This document shows, in pieces, positions 1 to 9,706 of a DNA stretch of 36,255 nucleotides; positions within the stretch are counted from its first letter, which is position 1, and every line of letters starts with the position of its first letter. The notes under the pieces were generated by a model, which was given only the letters and a program-made list of their open reading frames with translations, did no database searches and had not been told where the DNA came from. Location: contig JADFWT010000018.1 in NCBI GenBank assembly GCA_015233785.1, positions 1 to 36,255 on the forward strand. The letters run 5' to 3'. This DNA comes from Magnetococcales bacterium. GTDB taxonomy: Bacteria; Pseudomonadota; Magnetococcia; Magnetococcales; JADFWT01. Position numbers and translations under genes: made by a program.

Positions 1-2
1 TC

Positions 3-284
3 CCCATGGTGGAGCGCCATCTGGAACGCCAAAAAGAGCGCCTTACCCCCCAACAGCGCCACGCCCATCTTTGCGAGAGCGTTTTCTATTTTGCCGGGGT
101 ACTCTTCTCGGAGGGGTATTACCGGGAGAGTCTGCCGCTCTTTGTTCGTTCGCTACGGCTGGGGCATCGCCCGGTTAAGTGCCTGCTCCACCTCATCCGC
201 GCCCTGCTGCGCGCCCCCATGCAACAACTTGGCGGTCCACCTGTTGATCCGGGCCGGGGCAAACGCGCCCCATCTGCCCCATAA
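3..284 (+). CDS. C-terminal part of an unidentified protein truncated by the window edge (possibly part of the polysaccharide cluster)
   Basis: Open frame runs from the window start to a stop at 284, immediately upstream of the flippase gene; product is not recognisable from this fragment. Confidence 0.45.
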   Translation, partial: PMVERHLERQKERLTPQQRHAHLCESVFYFAGVLFSEGYYRESLPLFVRSLRLGHRPVKCLLHLIRALLRAPMQQLGGPPVDPGRGKRAPSAP

Positions 285-298
285 GGACGCCATTATCC

Positions 299-1795
299 AT
301 GGCCAAACCGGAGCGACCCGTCAGATCCAACCCTTCCGCACTGCTGAAACCCATCGCCATTTATGGGGTCAGCCTGGCGTTGACCAAAGCGGTTGGATTT
401 TTGTTGCTGCCGTTCTATACCCGCTTTCTCTCCCCCACCGACTTTGGCGTGTTGGCCCTGCTGGATATGGTAGGCACCTATTTCGGCATCGTGGTGGAGG
501 CAGGATTTGTCTACACCTTCACCAAGTTCTATCACGAACAGTCCGATGAGCGTTGGCGAAAACGGGTCTTCTCCACCTCGCTATGGACCACGCTGCTGAT
601 TGGTGCAGGCTGCTTTATCGTGGTGACGCCGCTAGCCCACCGCATCATCGATATGCTGTTTGTGGAGGATGCCAACCCCGACTACATCTTCTACCTGGTG
701 ATGATTCTCGGCACGGTGTGGATCGATGTGCTCAACGTACTGGGGTTGACGCTGTTCCGACTGCGAGAGGAGCCCATCTCCTATCTCAAGGTGACCGCCG
801 GACGCACGATCATCGCTGTGGGATTGAACGTCTACTTCATCGGCGTCATGAAGATCGGTATTCTCGGCTTTCTCATTGCCAACCTGATAACCGCCACCCT
901 GATGGCACTACTGCTGGGCTTGCTGCTGCTACGTCGTCACTGGCAGAGACCGGATCGGGCTTTGGCCTGGCAGATGGTGAAGTTCTCCCTTCCCTTTATT
1001 CCCACCGGTTTTGTGGAGGCGTTTATCAATGCCATGGGGGTGGTGGCACTCTCCATGATGGGCCACCTGGAAGCAGCCGGGGTCTACGCCATCGGCTGGA
1101 AGATCGGCGGCGTAATCATGCTGCTCTCGGTACCGGTGAACAACTGGTGGAACCCCCGCATGTTCAAAATTGCCGGAACGCCCGAAGCACCCGAAATCTA
1201 CGCCAAGGGGCTCAGTTACTTTTTTCTCTTCATGTGCAGCGGCGCGCTGGCCCTGGGTATCCTGGCCGAAGAGATCATCACCCTGATGACCACCCCCAAG
1301 TTTCATGGGGCGATCCACACCATTTTTCCATTGGCGTTGGGACTGGCGTTCTTTCTGCTGCGCTCCGACCTGCGTATCGGGCTGGCGCTGGCCAAGCGCA
1401 CCTGGCTCTTTCCGCTCCTTACCGGAACGCCGATTCTGTTGGGATTCCCCCTGGCCATGCGCCTGGGAGAGAGCCACGGCCCCGAGGGAGCCGCCTGGGG
1501 CGTTATGACCGCCATGATGCTGGCACCCATTCTCACCGGCCTTGCCTCCCGGCGCTATCTCAAGGTGCCCTATCAACTGTTCCGGCTACTGCGCATCCTG
1601 ATGGCTATTGGGATCTGCATGGCAGCAGCGCGGCTCCATCCCGAGATTGGACTCATGGGACGACTGGCGCTGTTGATGATGGGCTATCCACTGCTTCTGC
1701 TACTACTGCGGGTTATCACCTGGGGCATGGTCAGGGAGGCGTGGGGATGGCTGCAACAGAGTCTGAAACGCCGCCTCTCCCCGTCTGAGGCATAA
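299..1795 (+). CDS. Polysaccharide/O-antigen flippase (Wzx/RfbX-like, MATE/MVF superfamily)
   Basis: 498 aa multi-TM protein; N-terminal 'YGVSLALTKAVGFLLLPFYTRFLSPTDFGVLALLD' is typical of polysaccharide biosynthesis flippases. Confidence 0.87.
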   Translation: MAKPERPVRSNPSALLKPIAIYGVSLALTKAVGFLLLPFYTRFLSPTDFGVLALLDMVGTYFGIVVEAGFVYTFTKFYHEQSDERWRKRVFSTSLWTTLLIGAGCFIVVTPLAHRIIDMLFVEDANPDYIFYLVMILGTVWIDVLNVLGLTLFRLREEPISYLKVTAGRTIIAVGLNVYFIGVMKIGILGFLIANLITATLMALLLGLLLLRRHWQRPDRALAWQMVKFSLPFIPTGFVEAFINAMGVVALSMMGHLEAAGVYAIGWKIGGVIMLLSVPVNNWWNPRMFKIAGTPEAPEIYAKGLSYFFLFMCSGALALGILAEEIITLMTTPKFHGAIHTIFPLALGLAFFLLRSDLRIGLALAKRTWLFPLLTGTPILLGFPLAMRLGESHGPEGAAWGVMTAMMLAPILTGLASRRYLKVPYQLFRLLRILMAIGICMAAARLHPEIGLMGRLALLMMGYPLLLLLLRVITWGMVREAWGWLQQSLKRRLSPSEA

Positions 1796-1801
1796 GTCAC
1801 C

Positions 1802-2992
1802 ATGCGCGATCCACTACGTGTCCTAACCTTTTCGACGCTGTTTCCTAACAGTATTCGTCCCCATCACGGCATCTTCGTGGAACAGCGCCTGCGCCATCTT
1901 CTGGCCTCGGGGGAGGTGGATGTTCGGGTGGTGGCACCGGTGCCGTGGTTTCCCTCCAGCCACCCCCGCTTCGGCAGCTACGCCGACTTTTCCCGTATCC
2001 CAGCAGAAGAGACATTGGACGGACTACCCCGCCTCCACCCCCGCTACCCGCTGATTCCAAAGGTGGGCATGCGGGTCGCCCCACTGCTGTTGGCGGCAAC
2101 CATGGAGCCGGTGATTCGCCGGATACTCCGTGAGGGGTGGGATTTTGACCTGATCGACGCCCACTATCTGTACCCCGATGGAGTGGCAGCGGTGATGCTG
2201 GCCAAACGTTTCGGAAAGCCGGTGGTGATGACCGCCCGCGGCAGCGATGTCACCGAAATTCCCAACTTCACCCTGCCCCGGCGCATGATCCGCTGGGCAG
2301 TGCAAAAATCGGATGGGGTGATTACCGTCTGTCAGGCGCTCAAGGATGCCCTGATTGAGCTGGACCTGCCCCCCGATAAGATCACCCCCTTACGTAACGG
2401 CGTGGATCTGGAGCGATTCCACCCGGTAGATCGGGCCACCATGCGCCGTGAGTTGGGGATGACGGATGGACGAATAGTGCTTCTTTCGGTGGGCCACCTG
2501 ATTGATCGCAAGGGACACGATCTCATCATCCGGGCGCTACCAAAGCTACCGAATCATGTAGAACTCTGGATCATCGGTGATGGGCCTCGGCGAGAGGCAC
2601 TGGAGGCGCTGGCCATTGAGTTGAACATGATGGATCGGGTTCGGTTTGTCGGCCTGGTTCCCCAGAAAAAACTGAAAGCATTTTACGGCTCGGTGGATGC
2701 CCTGGTACTGGCCTCCAGCCGTGAGGGGTGGGCTAACGTGCTGCTGGAGGCCATGGCCTGCGATACGCCGGTGATCGCCAGCAATGTCTGGGGTGCCCCG
2801 GAAATTGTCACCGCCCCCGAAGCCGGACAGTTGATGCCGGAACGGTCGCCAGAGGGGATTGTGGCGGCGTTTGATGCGCTATTCAGGGATCGGCCCCAAG
2901 CCGGGAAGACCCGACGTTATGCGGAGGGGTTCTCCTGGGAGGCCACCACGCGGGGACAGTTGGGGCTTTTTCGAGGGATTATCGGTAAGTAA
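1802..2992 (+). CDS. GT4-family glycosyltransferase
   Basis: GT-B features: 'HGIFVEQRLRHL', 'ARGSDV', 'GVDLERFHPVDR', 'ASSREGWANVLLEAMACDTPVIASNVWGAPEIV'. Starts 7 bp after the flippase stop. Confidence 0.92.
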   Translation: MRDPLRVLTFSTLFPNSIRPHHGIFVEQRLRHLLASGEVDVRVVAPVPWFPSSHPRFGSYADFSRIPAEETLDGLPRLHPRYPLIPKVGMRVAPLLLAATMEPVIRRILREGWDFDLIDAHYLYPDGVAAVMLAKRFGKPVVMTARGSDVTEIPNFTLPRRMIRWAVQKSDGVITVCQALKDALIELDLPPDKITPLRNGVDLERFHPVDRATMRRELGMTDGRIVLLSVGHLIDRKGHDLIIRALPKLPNHVELWIIGDGPRREALEALAIELNMMDRVRFVGLVPQKKLKAFYGSVDALVLASSREGWANVLLEAMACDTPVIASNVWGAPEIVTAPEAGQLMPERSPEGIVAAFDALFRDRPQAGKTRRYAEGFSWEATTRGQLGLFRGIIGK

Positions 2993-3043
2993 CTTCTATA
3001 GATCAATATCAACTTGGTTTGTTTGTTGGCGAAAGCCCGTGCA

Positions 3044-4564
3044 TCACGTTCGAACAGTCTCCACTTTTCCCATCGCATCCATTTTACCCGCCACCACGTC
3101 CCAAAAATGAGGGTTCAGGGTCTCCGTTCCATTCATTCCAGTATCTTTGGAAGGCCCCATCTGCCGACCGCACCTCATCCGAATCAACTGCAACCGACGC
3201 TCCACCTCAGCCCCGTGATAGGGATACTGCACCAACGCCCCGAGCAGCGCCTCATCATGGGTACCGCTATAGTAGCTGGAGTGGGCATTGATCTTCTGCA
3301 TGGTCTCCAGCAGCCCCACCAGCCGCCAAGCCATGGGATCATCCTGGGGAGAGATCTCTTCAAAGCGCTGTGAAACCGGCAATAACGGCTCATCCAACGC
3401 GCCTTGCCCCTGCTCGGTCCCCAATATCGCCTGAATCTTCGGCAAGGTCTCCCGTGCCAAGCGCGCCTCTCCCAGCGCTATGGCACAACGGGCCAGACTG
3501 GAGAGGCGGGAGAAGCTGGGACGTTGGGCGGCCGTTTGACGGAATCCTGCCAGCGCCTCCCGCAACCAGGCGAGCCGCTGCACCGGGGGCTGCTGATCCT
3601 CTTGAGCAGCCATGTAATGGTGAAGTGCCAGGGCATATCGGATGCCATCCTGGGTTTTAGGCTCCACCCAATCGGAACGCAGCGGCTGGGAAAAGGGGCG
3701 GGTTAGAAGCGCCTTGGGCCATTGATTGTGAAGCCGGCATGTCGCCAGGGGAGCCGCCTTGCTGTGATGAGACACCAGATGTCCTTCCAGCTCAAGACGA
3801 CGAGCCCTCTCGTCGGTGCATAGAAAGAGATTCAGTGGCGGGTTCTCCATCTCCGGCGAGGGGTCGCAGGGGGCCAAAATATTGAGGCCGGGAATCAGTC
3901 GATAAACCCGATACCCCTGCTCCACCAATCGAAACACCGGCACCAGGTGGAGCTGCCCGCCATGACGAACCTCCATCTGTATCAACGGCTGACTGCTGGT
4001 TAGGGTCTCACCTCCCCCTTCAAGAACCCGCAACTCCTCCCCCTCGGCATCCAACTTGATAAAATCCACCCGATCCCAGCCGCACGCCGCCAAGCAACCA
4101 TCCAGCGTCATCAGGGGAACCTTCTGAGGCACTAGACCCGGACGCGCCTGGAGTGAGTTGAGTTCACTGTGGGGAGAGCAGAAGATCTCCACCTCCCCCT
4201 CACGATTGGAGAGGGCGACGCGCATCAACCGAATATTATTCAGACCATTGAGGAGGATGCTTTTTTGAAGATAATCCGCCGTCTGGGGGGTGGGCTCCAC
4301 AGCACAAACCGCCCCATCTGAACCGGCCAGTTGAGCCATGGTCAGGGCGTAGACCCCATAGTTGGCCCCAATATCCAGCAGGTGCATCCCAGGGCGCACC
4401 AGACCGCGGACAAAGGCGATCTCCGGCTCAAACCAATCCTCCTGCTCCAGCAGAATATAGGGGGTGGCCAACGTGAGATCATGAGGAACCGCAACTGTAA
4501 CGCTCCCCTTGATTCGAACCTCCAAGACGCTCTGTTCACCGCTCACCAGACGCTCCAGCCTCAA
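3044..4564 (-). CDS. FkbM-family methyltransferase with a long C-terminal extension
   Basis: 'RPGMHLLDIGANYGVYALTMAQLAG' SAM motif, 'VPLMTLDGCLAACGWDRVDFIKLDAEGEELRVLEGG' FkbM motif. Start overlaps the metF stop by 4 bp. Confidence 0.83.
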   Translation of the reverse strand: MRLERLVSGEQSVLEVRIKGSVTVAVPHDLTLATPYILLEQEDWFEPEIAFVRGLVRPGMHLLDIGANYGVYALTMAQLAGSDGAVCAVEPTPQTADYLQKSILLNGLNNIRLMRVALSNREGEVEIFCSPHSELNSLQARPGLVPQKVPLMTLDGCLAACGWDRVDFIKLDAEGEELRVLEGGGETLTSSQPLIQMEVRHGGQLHLVPVFRLVEQGYRVYRLIPGLNILAPCDPSPEMENPPLNLFLCTDERARRLELEGHLVSHHSKAAPLATCRLHNQWPKALLTRPFSQPLRSDWVEPKTQDGIRYALALHHYMAAQEDQQPPVQRLAWLREALAGFRQTAAQRPSFSRLSSLARCAIALGEARLARETLPKIQAILGTEQGQGALDEPLLPVSQRFEEISPQDDPMAWRLVGLLETMQKINAHSSYYSGTHDEALLGALVQYPYHGAEVERRLQLIRMRCGRQMGPSKDTGMNGTETLNPHFWDVVAGKMDAMGKVETVRT

Positions 4565-5430
4565 CCGATCCCCTTTAACCCCGCCAGGATGCGATTCACC
4601 ACCTCCGACTTATTGAGGGTAAAGAAGTGCAGTCCAGGGACACCACGATCCAACAGATCCTGACAGAGCTCAATGGCTGTGGCGACCCCCACCTCGACCA
4701 TCGCATCCGGGTCATCCTTCACCTTCTCCATGCGCTCTGTCAGCCAAACAGGCAATACCGACCCGCAAAGGGCGGCAAATCGCTGAATCTGATTGTAGTC
4801 GGTAAAGGGCAAAATACCGGGAATGATGGGCAGATCCATCCCCTTGTCAACGCAGCGCTTGACGAACTCAAAGTAGGCATCGTTGTCGTAGAAAAACTGC
4901 GTAATGGCAAAATCGGCACCAGCCTGGACCTTCTTCTCAAAGTTGGCCAGATCGCTCTCGGCATCCGGGGCTTCCGGGTGTTTTTCAGGGTAGGCGGCCA
5001 CGCCGATGGAGAACTCCGGAAACTCCCGAGTAATCATCTCGACAAACTCATTGGCATACCCAAACGGCCCTGACTGCCAGTCGTCCGGGATCTCCTTGGG
5101 CCGATCACCCCGCAGTGCCAACACATGGGTGGCACCACGCGCCTTATAACTGGCCAGGATAGTGCGCAACTCCTCCTCGGTATGGCCCAGGCAGGTGATG
5201 TGCGGCATGGCCACCAACTTCAGCTTCTCATGAGCACGGTTGACCAGCCGCTCCGTGGCCGACGTCACGCCACCGGCCGCCCCATAGGTCACCGAAACGA
5301 AATCGGGATTGTGCCGAGCCAAAGAGCCCAGGGCGATCCAAAAATTCTCTTCACCCTTGGGGGTCTTGGGTGGGAAAAACTCAAACGAGAGCGTCGGTGT
5401 GTTGCTGCTTCCAATGCGTGGTGCGGTCAT
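4561..5430 (-). CDS. metF: Methylenetetrahydrofolate reductase
   Basis: 'SFEFFPPKTPKGEENFW', 'VSVTYGAAGG', 'HITCLGHTEEEL', 'LALRGDRP', 'GADFAITQFFYDNDAYFEFV', 'PGILPFTDYNQIQRFAALCG', 'GVPGLHFFTLNKS'. Confidence 0.97.
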   Translation of the reverse strand: MTAPRIGSSNTPTLSFEFFPPKTPKGEENFWIALGSLARHNPDFVSVTYGAAGGVTSATERLVNRAHEKLKLVAMPHITCLGHTEEELRTILASYKARGATHVLALRGDRPKEIPDDWQSGPFGYANEFVEMITREFPEFSIGVAAYPEKHPEAPDAESDLANFEKKVQAGADFAITQFFYDNDAYFEFVKRCVDKGMDLPIIPGILPFTDYNQIQRFAALCGSVLPVWLTERMEKVKDDPDAMVEVGVATAIELCQDLLDRGVPGLHFFTLNKSEVVNRILAGLKGIG

Positions 5431-5445
5431 GGTCGATCCGTGGCG

Positions 5446-7683
5446 TCAGTTAAAGTTGCGAGAGCGGGAAGGTGTGGACTCAGGGGCTTCGGGGATCAAG
5501 CCATCCGGCGCTTCTTCAGAGTCGGATGCATAGGCTTCGAAACCCTTCTTACCCACCGTGTAAAGCTTATAGTGACGCAGGGAGCGACCCTGCTCCGTAA
5601 AACGCACCCGCCCGCCGGAGCCGCGAAACCCCTCGGGACGATGCCACGCGGTATGCCATGTGGGACCACCAAGACGTTGGTCCCGGAGCAGTTGCCCCAA
5701 AACCGCTACACCATCATAAGTGAGCATGGCCAGTGTGGTGGGCTTTTTCCGCCACACTTCGTGAAACATCCCCTGAAAACGCAGCTTTTTCTGGTCGGAG
5801 AGATCGCAAAATACAGCCCCTTGAAGATAGTCCGTTCCCTCCTGAAGCAGCGCCTGCCGATTCCAGAGCGGAATACCCAACATGGTGATCTCATGGGCAT
5901 GAAAGTTGAAAAAGCTGGCCTGGGGCGCAATAAGGCGCGCGGTGGGGGCTGTCGTGGGCACAAACAGCACATCGAAGTCAGTCCAGGGCGGTAGTTTACT
6001 GGCTCGGGCCGGGGTGGGGCTGTCCGCCGGATCAAGAATCTTGATGTTACGGGAGTTTTTAGCCCGTCGCGTCAACGAGTCCGGGTCCAGATGCACCAAC
6101 GTCTTGAGCCACTTGGAAAAATCCAAAGAGCCCTTCTCAAACAACACCGTGCGAGCCACATGTCCCCCTAGCTTGCGCATCTCCTCCCCAAAAGCCTGAC
6201 TGATCACCCGACCATACTTAGTGTCCGGAGCCATAATCGCCACATGGCGACGACGGGCTTCCAGCACCGAGAAGCGGGCCATCTTCTGGGCCTGATGCTC
6301 AGGATGAAAGGCGTTGAGCAGCACCAGAGAACGCACTTCCGGACTCCCATCAGTCCGCTCCGAACGGATGGAGAAGGTTTTCTCCTGGGGTGCCTGGGGA
6401 GCGGGTACCGATTGGGCATCGCCAGCCGCTACGTGGGGCGATGTCAAGGCGATAGGGTCCTCTCCGCCCTCCTCCTCGGTGGAGACGGTCACCTGCGAGG
6501 CACCGCGCATGGTCTGATAGGCGGTTTGAATAATATCCTGATTGGGATTAAGCGGCAGAATCGGCACACCATGTACCGCTGCCAGTGCCGAGGCGGTCAT
6601 GGCAGCATCGTGAAATACCGGCCCCAGAATGACATTTACATTGCGGCTCAGAAGCCTCCGTGTGGGGCCTTCGACATCCCCTTTATCAATACTGTCCTCC
6701 ACCACCAGCGTCATGTTGGCATCCCGATAATCCAGGAGCGCCTTTTGGGCCGCTTGCAGAAGGTTTTCCCCAAGCGGTGCGAATTTGCCGTGCAAAGGGA
6801 GCAGCAATCCGATACGAAAGGAGGCGCTGGGAGCCACTTTCTGGAGTCGATGCGCTGCTTCGGAGGCTACCACATCGGGGGCACCCACCGACGGATTCCC
6901 CTTGCGGGCCAGATCGGCCGCAGTACGCCACGCCTTGCGGGCCTTCCGCTGCTGGTTGTTCTCTGCCAGTCGGTCGCCAATGGCAAGACTCAGATAGGGG
7001 GAGAGCAGCGAACCGGCCGGCTGCATGCCAAGCAGCCTAACCAGACGATTTCGATTGGGAATAGTCAACACATCCAGCAACGTACGGGCCTGAACTGCTG
7101 AAAAAGGCTGGCTGGAGAGCGCCGAGAGAATCTGGCCGGTGGTGCGTTTCTTGCCCTGTTCCACATAGCTGGTGACGATGTTGCGCCAAGCCCGCAGGGC
7201 CTCTGGACCTCCACCCTCCACCAGCATCAGCCAGGTTTTCCAGGAAGAGGCGGTATCCCCCTTGGCCATACGCGCTTCCGCCAGCCGGTCTAAGAGCGGA
7301 TAGACGGAAGAGGGTGGGGGACGCATGGAGAGAGCACGGGTCAACACCTCCTGAGCGGCGGTCAGCTTCTCGTCGTCGAGAAACATGCGACCAATCTCTA
7401 CCAGCGCCTCACCACTCCAATCAGCATGGGGGGTGCGGGCCAGGGCATCCTGAAGATAGCGGATGGCAGCAGCACGATTGTCCTGCGCCTCCATCTGCCG
7501 GGCATGGCCGATAGGCCCTAACGCCGAGAGCGGCTTGGATTCTTCGGCCTGTGATGAACCGTAGGTGGGCGTATAGGCTCTGGGCGATCCACCGCAAGCG
7601 GCAAGCCCCAGGGCAGTAACAGCCAGTATAAGGGCCGGAAGCTTTCGTCCGGCAACGGGGCGTATCATGGATAAGAGTCTCAT
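5446..7683 (-). CDS. LpoA-like penicillin-binding protein activator / periplasmic-binding-fold lipoprotein
   Basis: N-terminal lipoprotein-like signal 'LPALILAVTALGLAACGGS', TPR-like region, then 'RIGLLLPLHGKFAPLGENLLQAAQKALLDY' and 'VNVILGPVFHDAAMTASALAAVHGVPILPLNPN' (LpoA/YraM-type). Adjacent to rsmI and yraN. The start may be the internal ATG at 7668. Confidence 0.82.
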   Translation of the reverse strand: MRLLSMIRPVAGRKLPALILAVTALGLAACGGSPRAYTPTYGSSQAEESKPLSALGPIGHARQMEAQDNRAAAIRYLQDALARTPHADWSGEALVEIGRMFLDDEKLTAAQEVLTRALSMRPPPSSVYPLLDRLAEARMAKGDTASSWKTWLMLVEGGGPEALRAWRNIVTSYVEQGKKRTTGQILSALSSQPFSAVQARTLLDVLTIPNRNRLVRLLGMQPAGSLLSPYLSLAIGDRLAENNQQRKARKAWRTAADLARKGNPSVGAPDVVASEAAHRLQKVAPSASFRIGLLLPLHGKFAPLGENLLQAAQKALLDYRDANMTLVVEDSIDKGDVEGPTRRLLSRNVNVILGPVFHDAAMTASALAAVHGVPILPLNPNQDIIQTAYQTMRGASQVTVSTEEEGGEDPIALTSPHVAAGDAQSVPAPQAPQEKTFSIRSERTDGSPEVRSLVLLNAFHPEHQAQKMARFSVLEARRRHVAIMAPDTKYGRVISQAFGEEMRKLGGHVARTVLFEKGSLDFSKWLKTLVHLDPDSLTRRAKNSRNIKILDPADSPTPARASKLPPWTDFDVLFVPTTAPTARLIAPQASFFNFHAHEITMLGIPLWNRQALLQEGTDYLQGAVFCDLSDQKKLRFQGMFHEVWRKKPTTLAMLTYDGVAVLGQLLRDQRLGGPTWHTAWHRPEGFRGSGGRVRFTEQGRSLRHYKLYTVGKKGFEAYASDSEEAPDGLIPEAPESTPSRSRNFN

Positions 7684-8560
7684 TGAATTCGGTGTTGAAA
7701 CAAAAATCCCTACCGGGCGACTCTACATTGTTCCGACGCCCATCGGCAACCTGGAGGATATGACCTATCGCGCGGTGGCGACACTACAACAGGTAGATCG
7801 CATCCTGGCAGAGGACACCCGCCATACCCGGCGACTCTGCCACCACTTTGAAATCGACACCCCACTACGCAGCTTTACCGATCATAACGCCCCACGCCGA
7901 TTGCCCGAAGCTCTGGCAGAGTTAGAGGCCGGAAAGCAACTGGCGCTGGCCTCGGATGCCGGCATGCCGGGGGTGAGCGATCCTGGTATACCGCTGGTGC
8001 GTGCCTGCATTGAGGCGGGCGTTGAGGTGGAGGTTTTGCCGGGCGCATCGGCTCTGCTCCCTGCGCTGGTGGGTTCTGGGCTCTCCGAGGATGGCTCGTT
8101 TTTATTTGGCGGCTTTCTGCCCCGCAAGTCGGGCCAGCGACAAAAGCGCTTCACCCATCTGGCAGGCTGCGGCATCACCATGCTCTTTTTCGAATCTCCC
8201 CGCCGCATCATCGCCGCCCTGAATGATCTGGCAACGGCCCTGGGGCCGGAACGAAAAGTGGTGGTGGCCCGAGAGCTGACCAAAATCTATGAGAGCTTCC
8301 ATCGAGGCACCGCGTTGACGTTGGTTGAATGGTTTAAACAACACAGCCCACGAGGAGAAATGGTTCTGGTGGTAGAGGGAGGCTCTATGGCGCTTCCCGA
8401 ACTGGATGCCGGGGCCATTAAGAGACTCATCAATCAGGTGATCGATCAAGGGGGACGCCCGCGTGAGATGGCCCGAAAACTGGCCACTGCCGCCAACCTG
8501 TCCCGCTCGGAGGCGTATGCCATGATTCAGGATCGGCGGGATGCCCAGCAGGAGAATTGA
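7667..8560 (+). CDS. rsmI: 16S rRNA (cytidine(1402)-2'-O)-methyltransferase
   Basis: 'GRLYIVPTPIGNLEDMTYRAVATLQQVDRILAEDTRHTRRL', 'LASDAGMPGVSDPG', 'GFLPRKSGQRQKR', 'FFESPRRI', 'VVVARELTKIYE'. Confidence 0.96.
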   Translation: MDKSLIEFGVETKIPTGRLYIVPTPIGNLEDMTYRAVATLQQVDRILAEDTRHTRRLCHHFEIDTPLRSFTDHNAPRRLPEALAELEAGKQLALASDAGMPGVSDPGIPLVRACIEAGVEVEVLPGASALLPALVGSGLSEDGSFLFGGFLPRKSGQRQKRFTHLAGCGITMLFFESPRRIIAALNDLATALGPERKVVVARELTKIYESFHRGTALTLVEWFKQHSPRGEMVLVVEGGSMALPELDAGAIKRLINQVIDQGGRPREMARKLATAANLSRSEAYAMIQDRRDAQQEN

Positions 8561-8564
8561 GACC

Positions 8565-8939
8565 ATGCATGCCGACCCAAGACGACGTTTTGGCAATGCC
8601 GCAGAGGGCCAAGCCGCTCAATTCATGGAGTCCCAGGGCTACCGGATCATTGGTCGAAACGTCCGTACGCGCTACGGTGAATTGGATCTGGTAGCGACTC
8701 AGGGTGGGATTTTGGTATTTTGTGAGGTGAAGGCGCGCCTCAGTGAGGGGGCCGGAAGCCCAGAAGAGGCCATAAGCCCCGCCAAACAGAAAAAATTGGC
8801 CAAGTTGGCCGCAGCCTTTTTATGGCAGCATCAAGAGTGGTCCGAGGCACCCTGTCGATTTGATGCAGTATTTGTCCGCCGGGATCGGCAGGGGTGGCAG
8901 ATCAAGCTGCTGGAAGATGCATTCCGTCCAGGATGGTAG
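8565..8939 (+). CDS. yraN: YraN family (UPF0102) endonuclease-like protein
   Basis: 'GYRIIGRNVRTRYGELDLVATQGGILVFCEVKAR' is the UPF0102 signature; RBS-like GGAG upstream of the ATG at 8565. Confidence 0.93.
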   Translation: MHADPRRRFGNAAEGQAAQFMESQGYRIIGRNVRTRYGELDLVATQGGILVFCEVKARLSEGAGSPEEAISPAKQKKLAKLAAAFLWQHQEWSEAPCRFDAVFVRRDRQGWQIKLLEDAFRPGW

Positions 8940-8995
8940 AGGTCCGAAACAGCCCGCTTTTTTATACATTTAATGGTAAGCAGGAGAGTGAGAAC

Positions 8996-9706
8996 ATGCA
9001 GAATTGGAAAAAAGTGATCGCTGGCATAACCACAGCCGCCATGTTGAGCGGTTGCGCCGCCATGATGGGAGGACAGGGGGCCACTCCACAACAGGCCCAA
9101 CCCGAACAATCCACGGGAAACGGTGGTATCAGCCGCTTTAAGTCCTATATGGATGATGGCCTGATCGCCACCATGATCCGCATGGCCTACCTGCGCAGCA
9201 AAGAGATTCGGGTGGCCAACGTCAATGTTGAGGTGAGCCGGGGCCGCGTGCTGCTCACCGGCTCCTCTGCTTCCAGTCGAGAGATTGAAGAGGCGATTCG
9301 GGTGGCCAAAGGGGTCAACGGCGTGCGCAACGTCACCTCCGAGCTGAAGGTGCAACACACCAGTGCCGCAGAGCTGGCCGAAGATGCGGTGATCTCCTCC
9401 AAAGTGAAGGTCAAGCTGCTGGCCGATACGATTGTGCGTGGCCTCTCCATTGAAGTGGAAACCACCAAGGGCGTGGTCTATCTGATCGGCATGGCCAACA
9501 CCGTAGCAGAGCGGGATCAGGCAGTGGCCGTGGCCAGCAGGGTTGGCGGCGTTCGTGAAGTGGTTTCGTATATTGAAGTCGATGTCAACGCCCAGGCCCC
9601 GGCTCCGGCCCGCATGGAACAGATTCCGCCACAGCAGTTGGCCCCTGTCATCCAGGAAGGGGAAGGCGAAATCATGCAGGATGTCGGAGTTCCAGCGGAT
9701 GGCTAA
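8996..9706 (+). CDS. BON-domain lipoprotein with two BON domains (DolP/YraP-like)
   Basis: Lipobox 'AAMLSGCAAMMGG'; two BON-like segments, 'NVNVEVSRGRVLLTGSSASSREIEEAIRVAKGVNGVRNVTSEL' and 'GLSIEVETTKGVVYLIGMANTVAERDQAVAVASRVGGVREVVSYIEV'. Confidence 0.88.
   Translation: MQNWKKVIAGITTAAMLSGCAAMMGGQGATPQQAQPEQSTGNGGISRFKSYMDDGLIATMIRMAYLRSKEIRVANVNVEVSRGRVLLTGSSASSREIEEAIRVAKGVNGVRNVTSELKVQHTSAAELAEDAVISSKVKVKLLADTIVRGLSIEVETTKGVVYLIGMANTVAERDQAVAVASRVGGVREVVSYIEVDVNAQAPAPARMEQIPPQQLAPVIQEGEGEIMQDVGVPADG

Noticed and set aside
553-1788. 411-aa ORF overlapping the flippase in another frame
   Set aside because: The 299-1795 frame has clear membrane-protein character; this frame is a GC-driven overlap.
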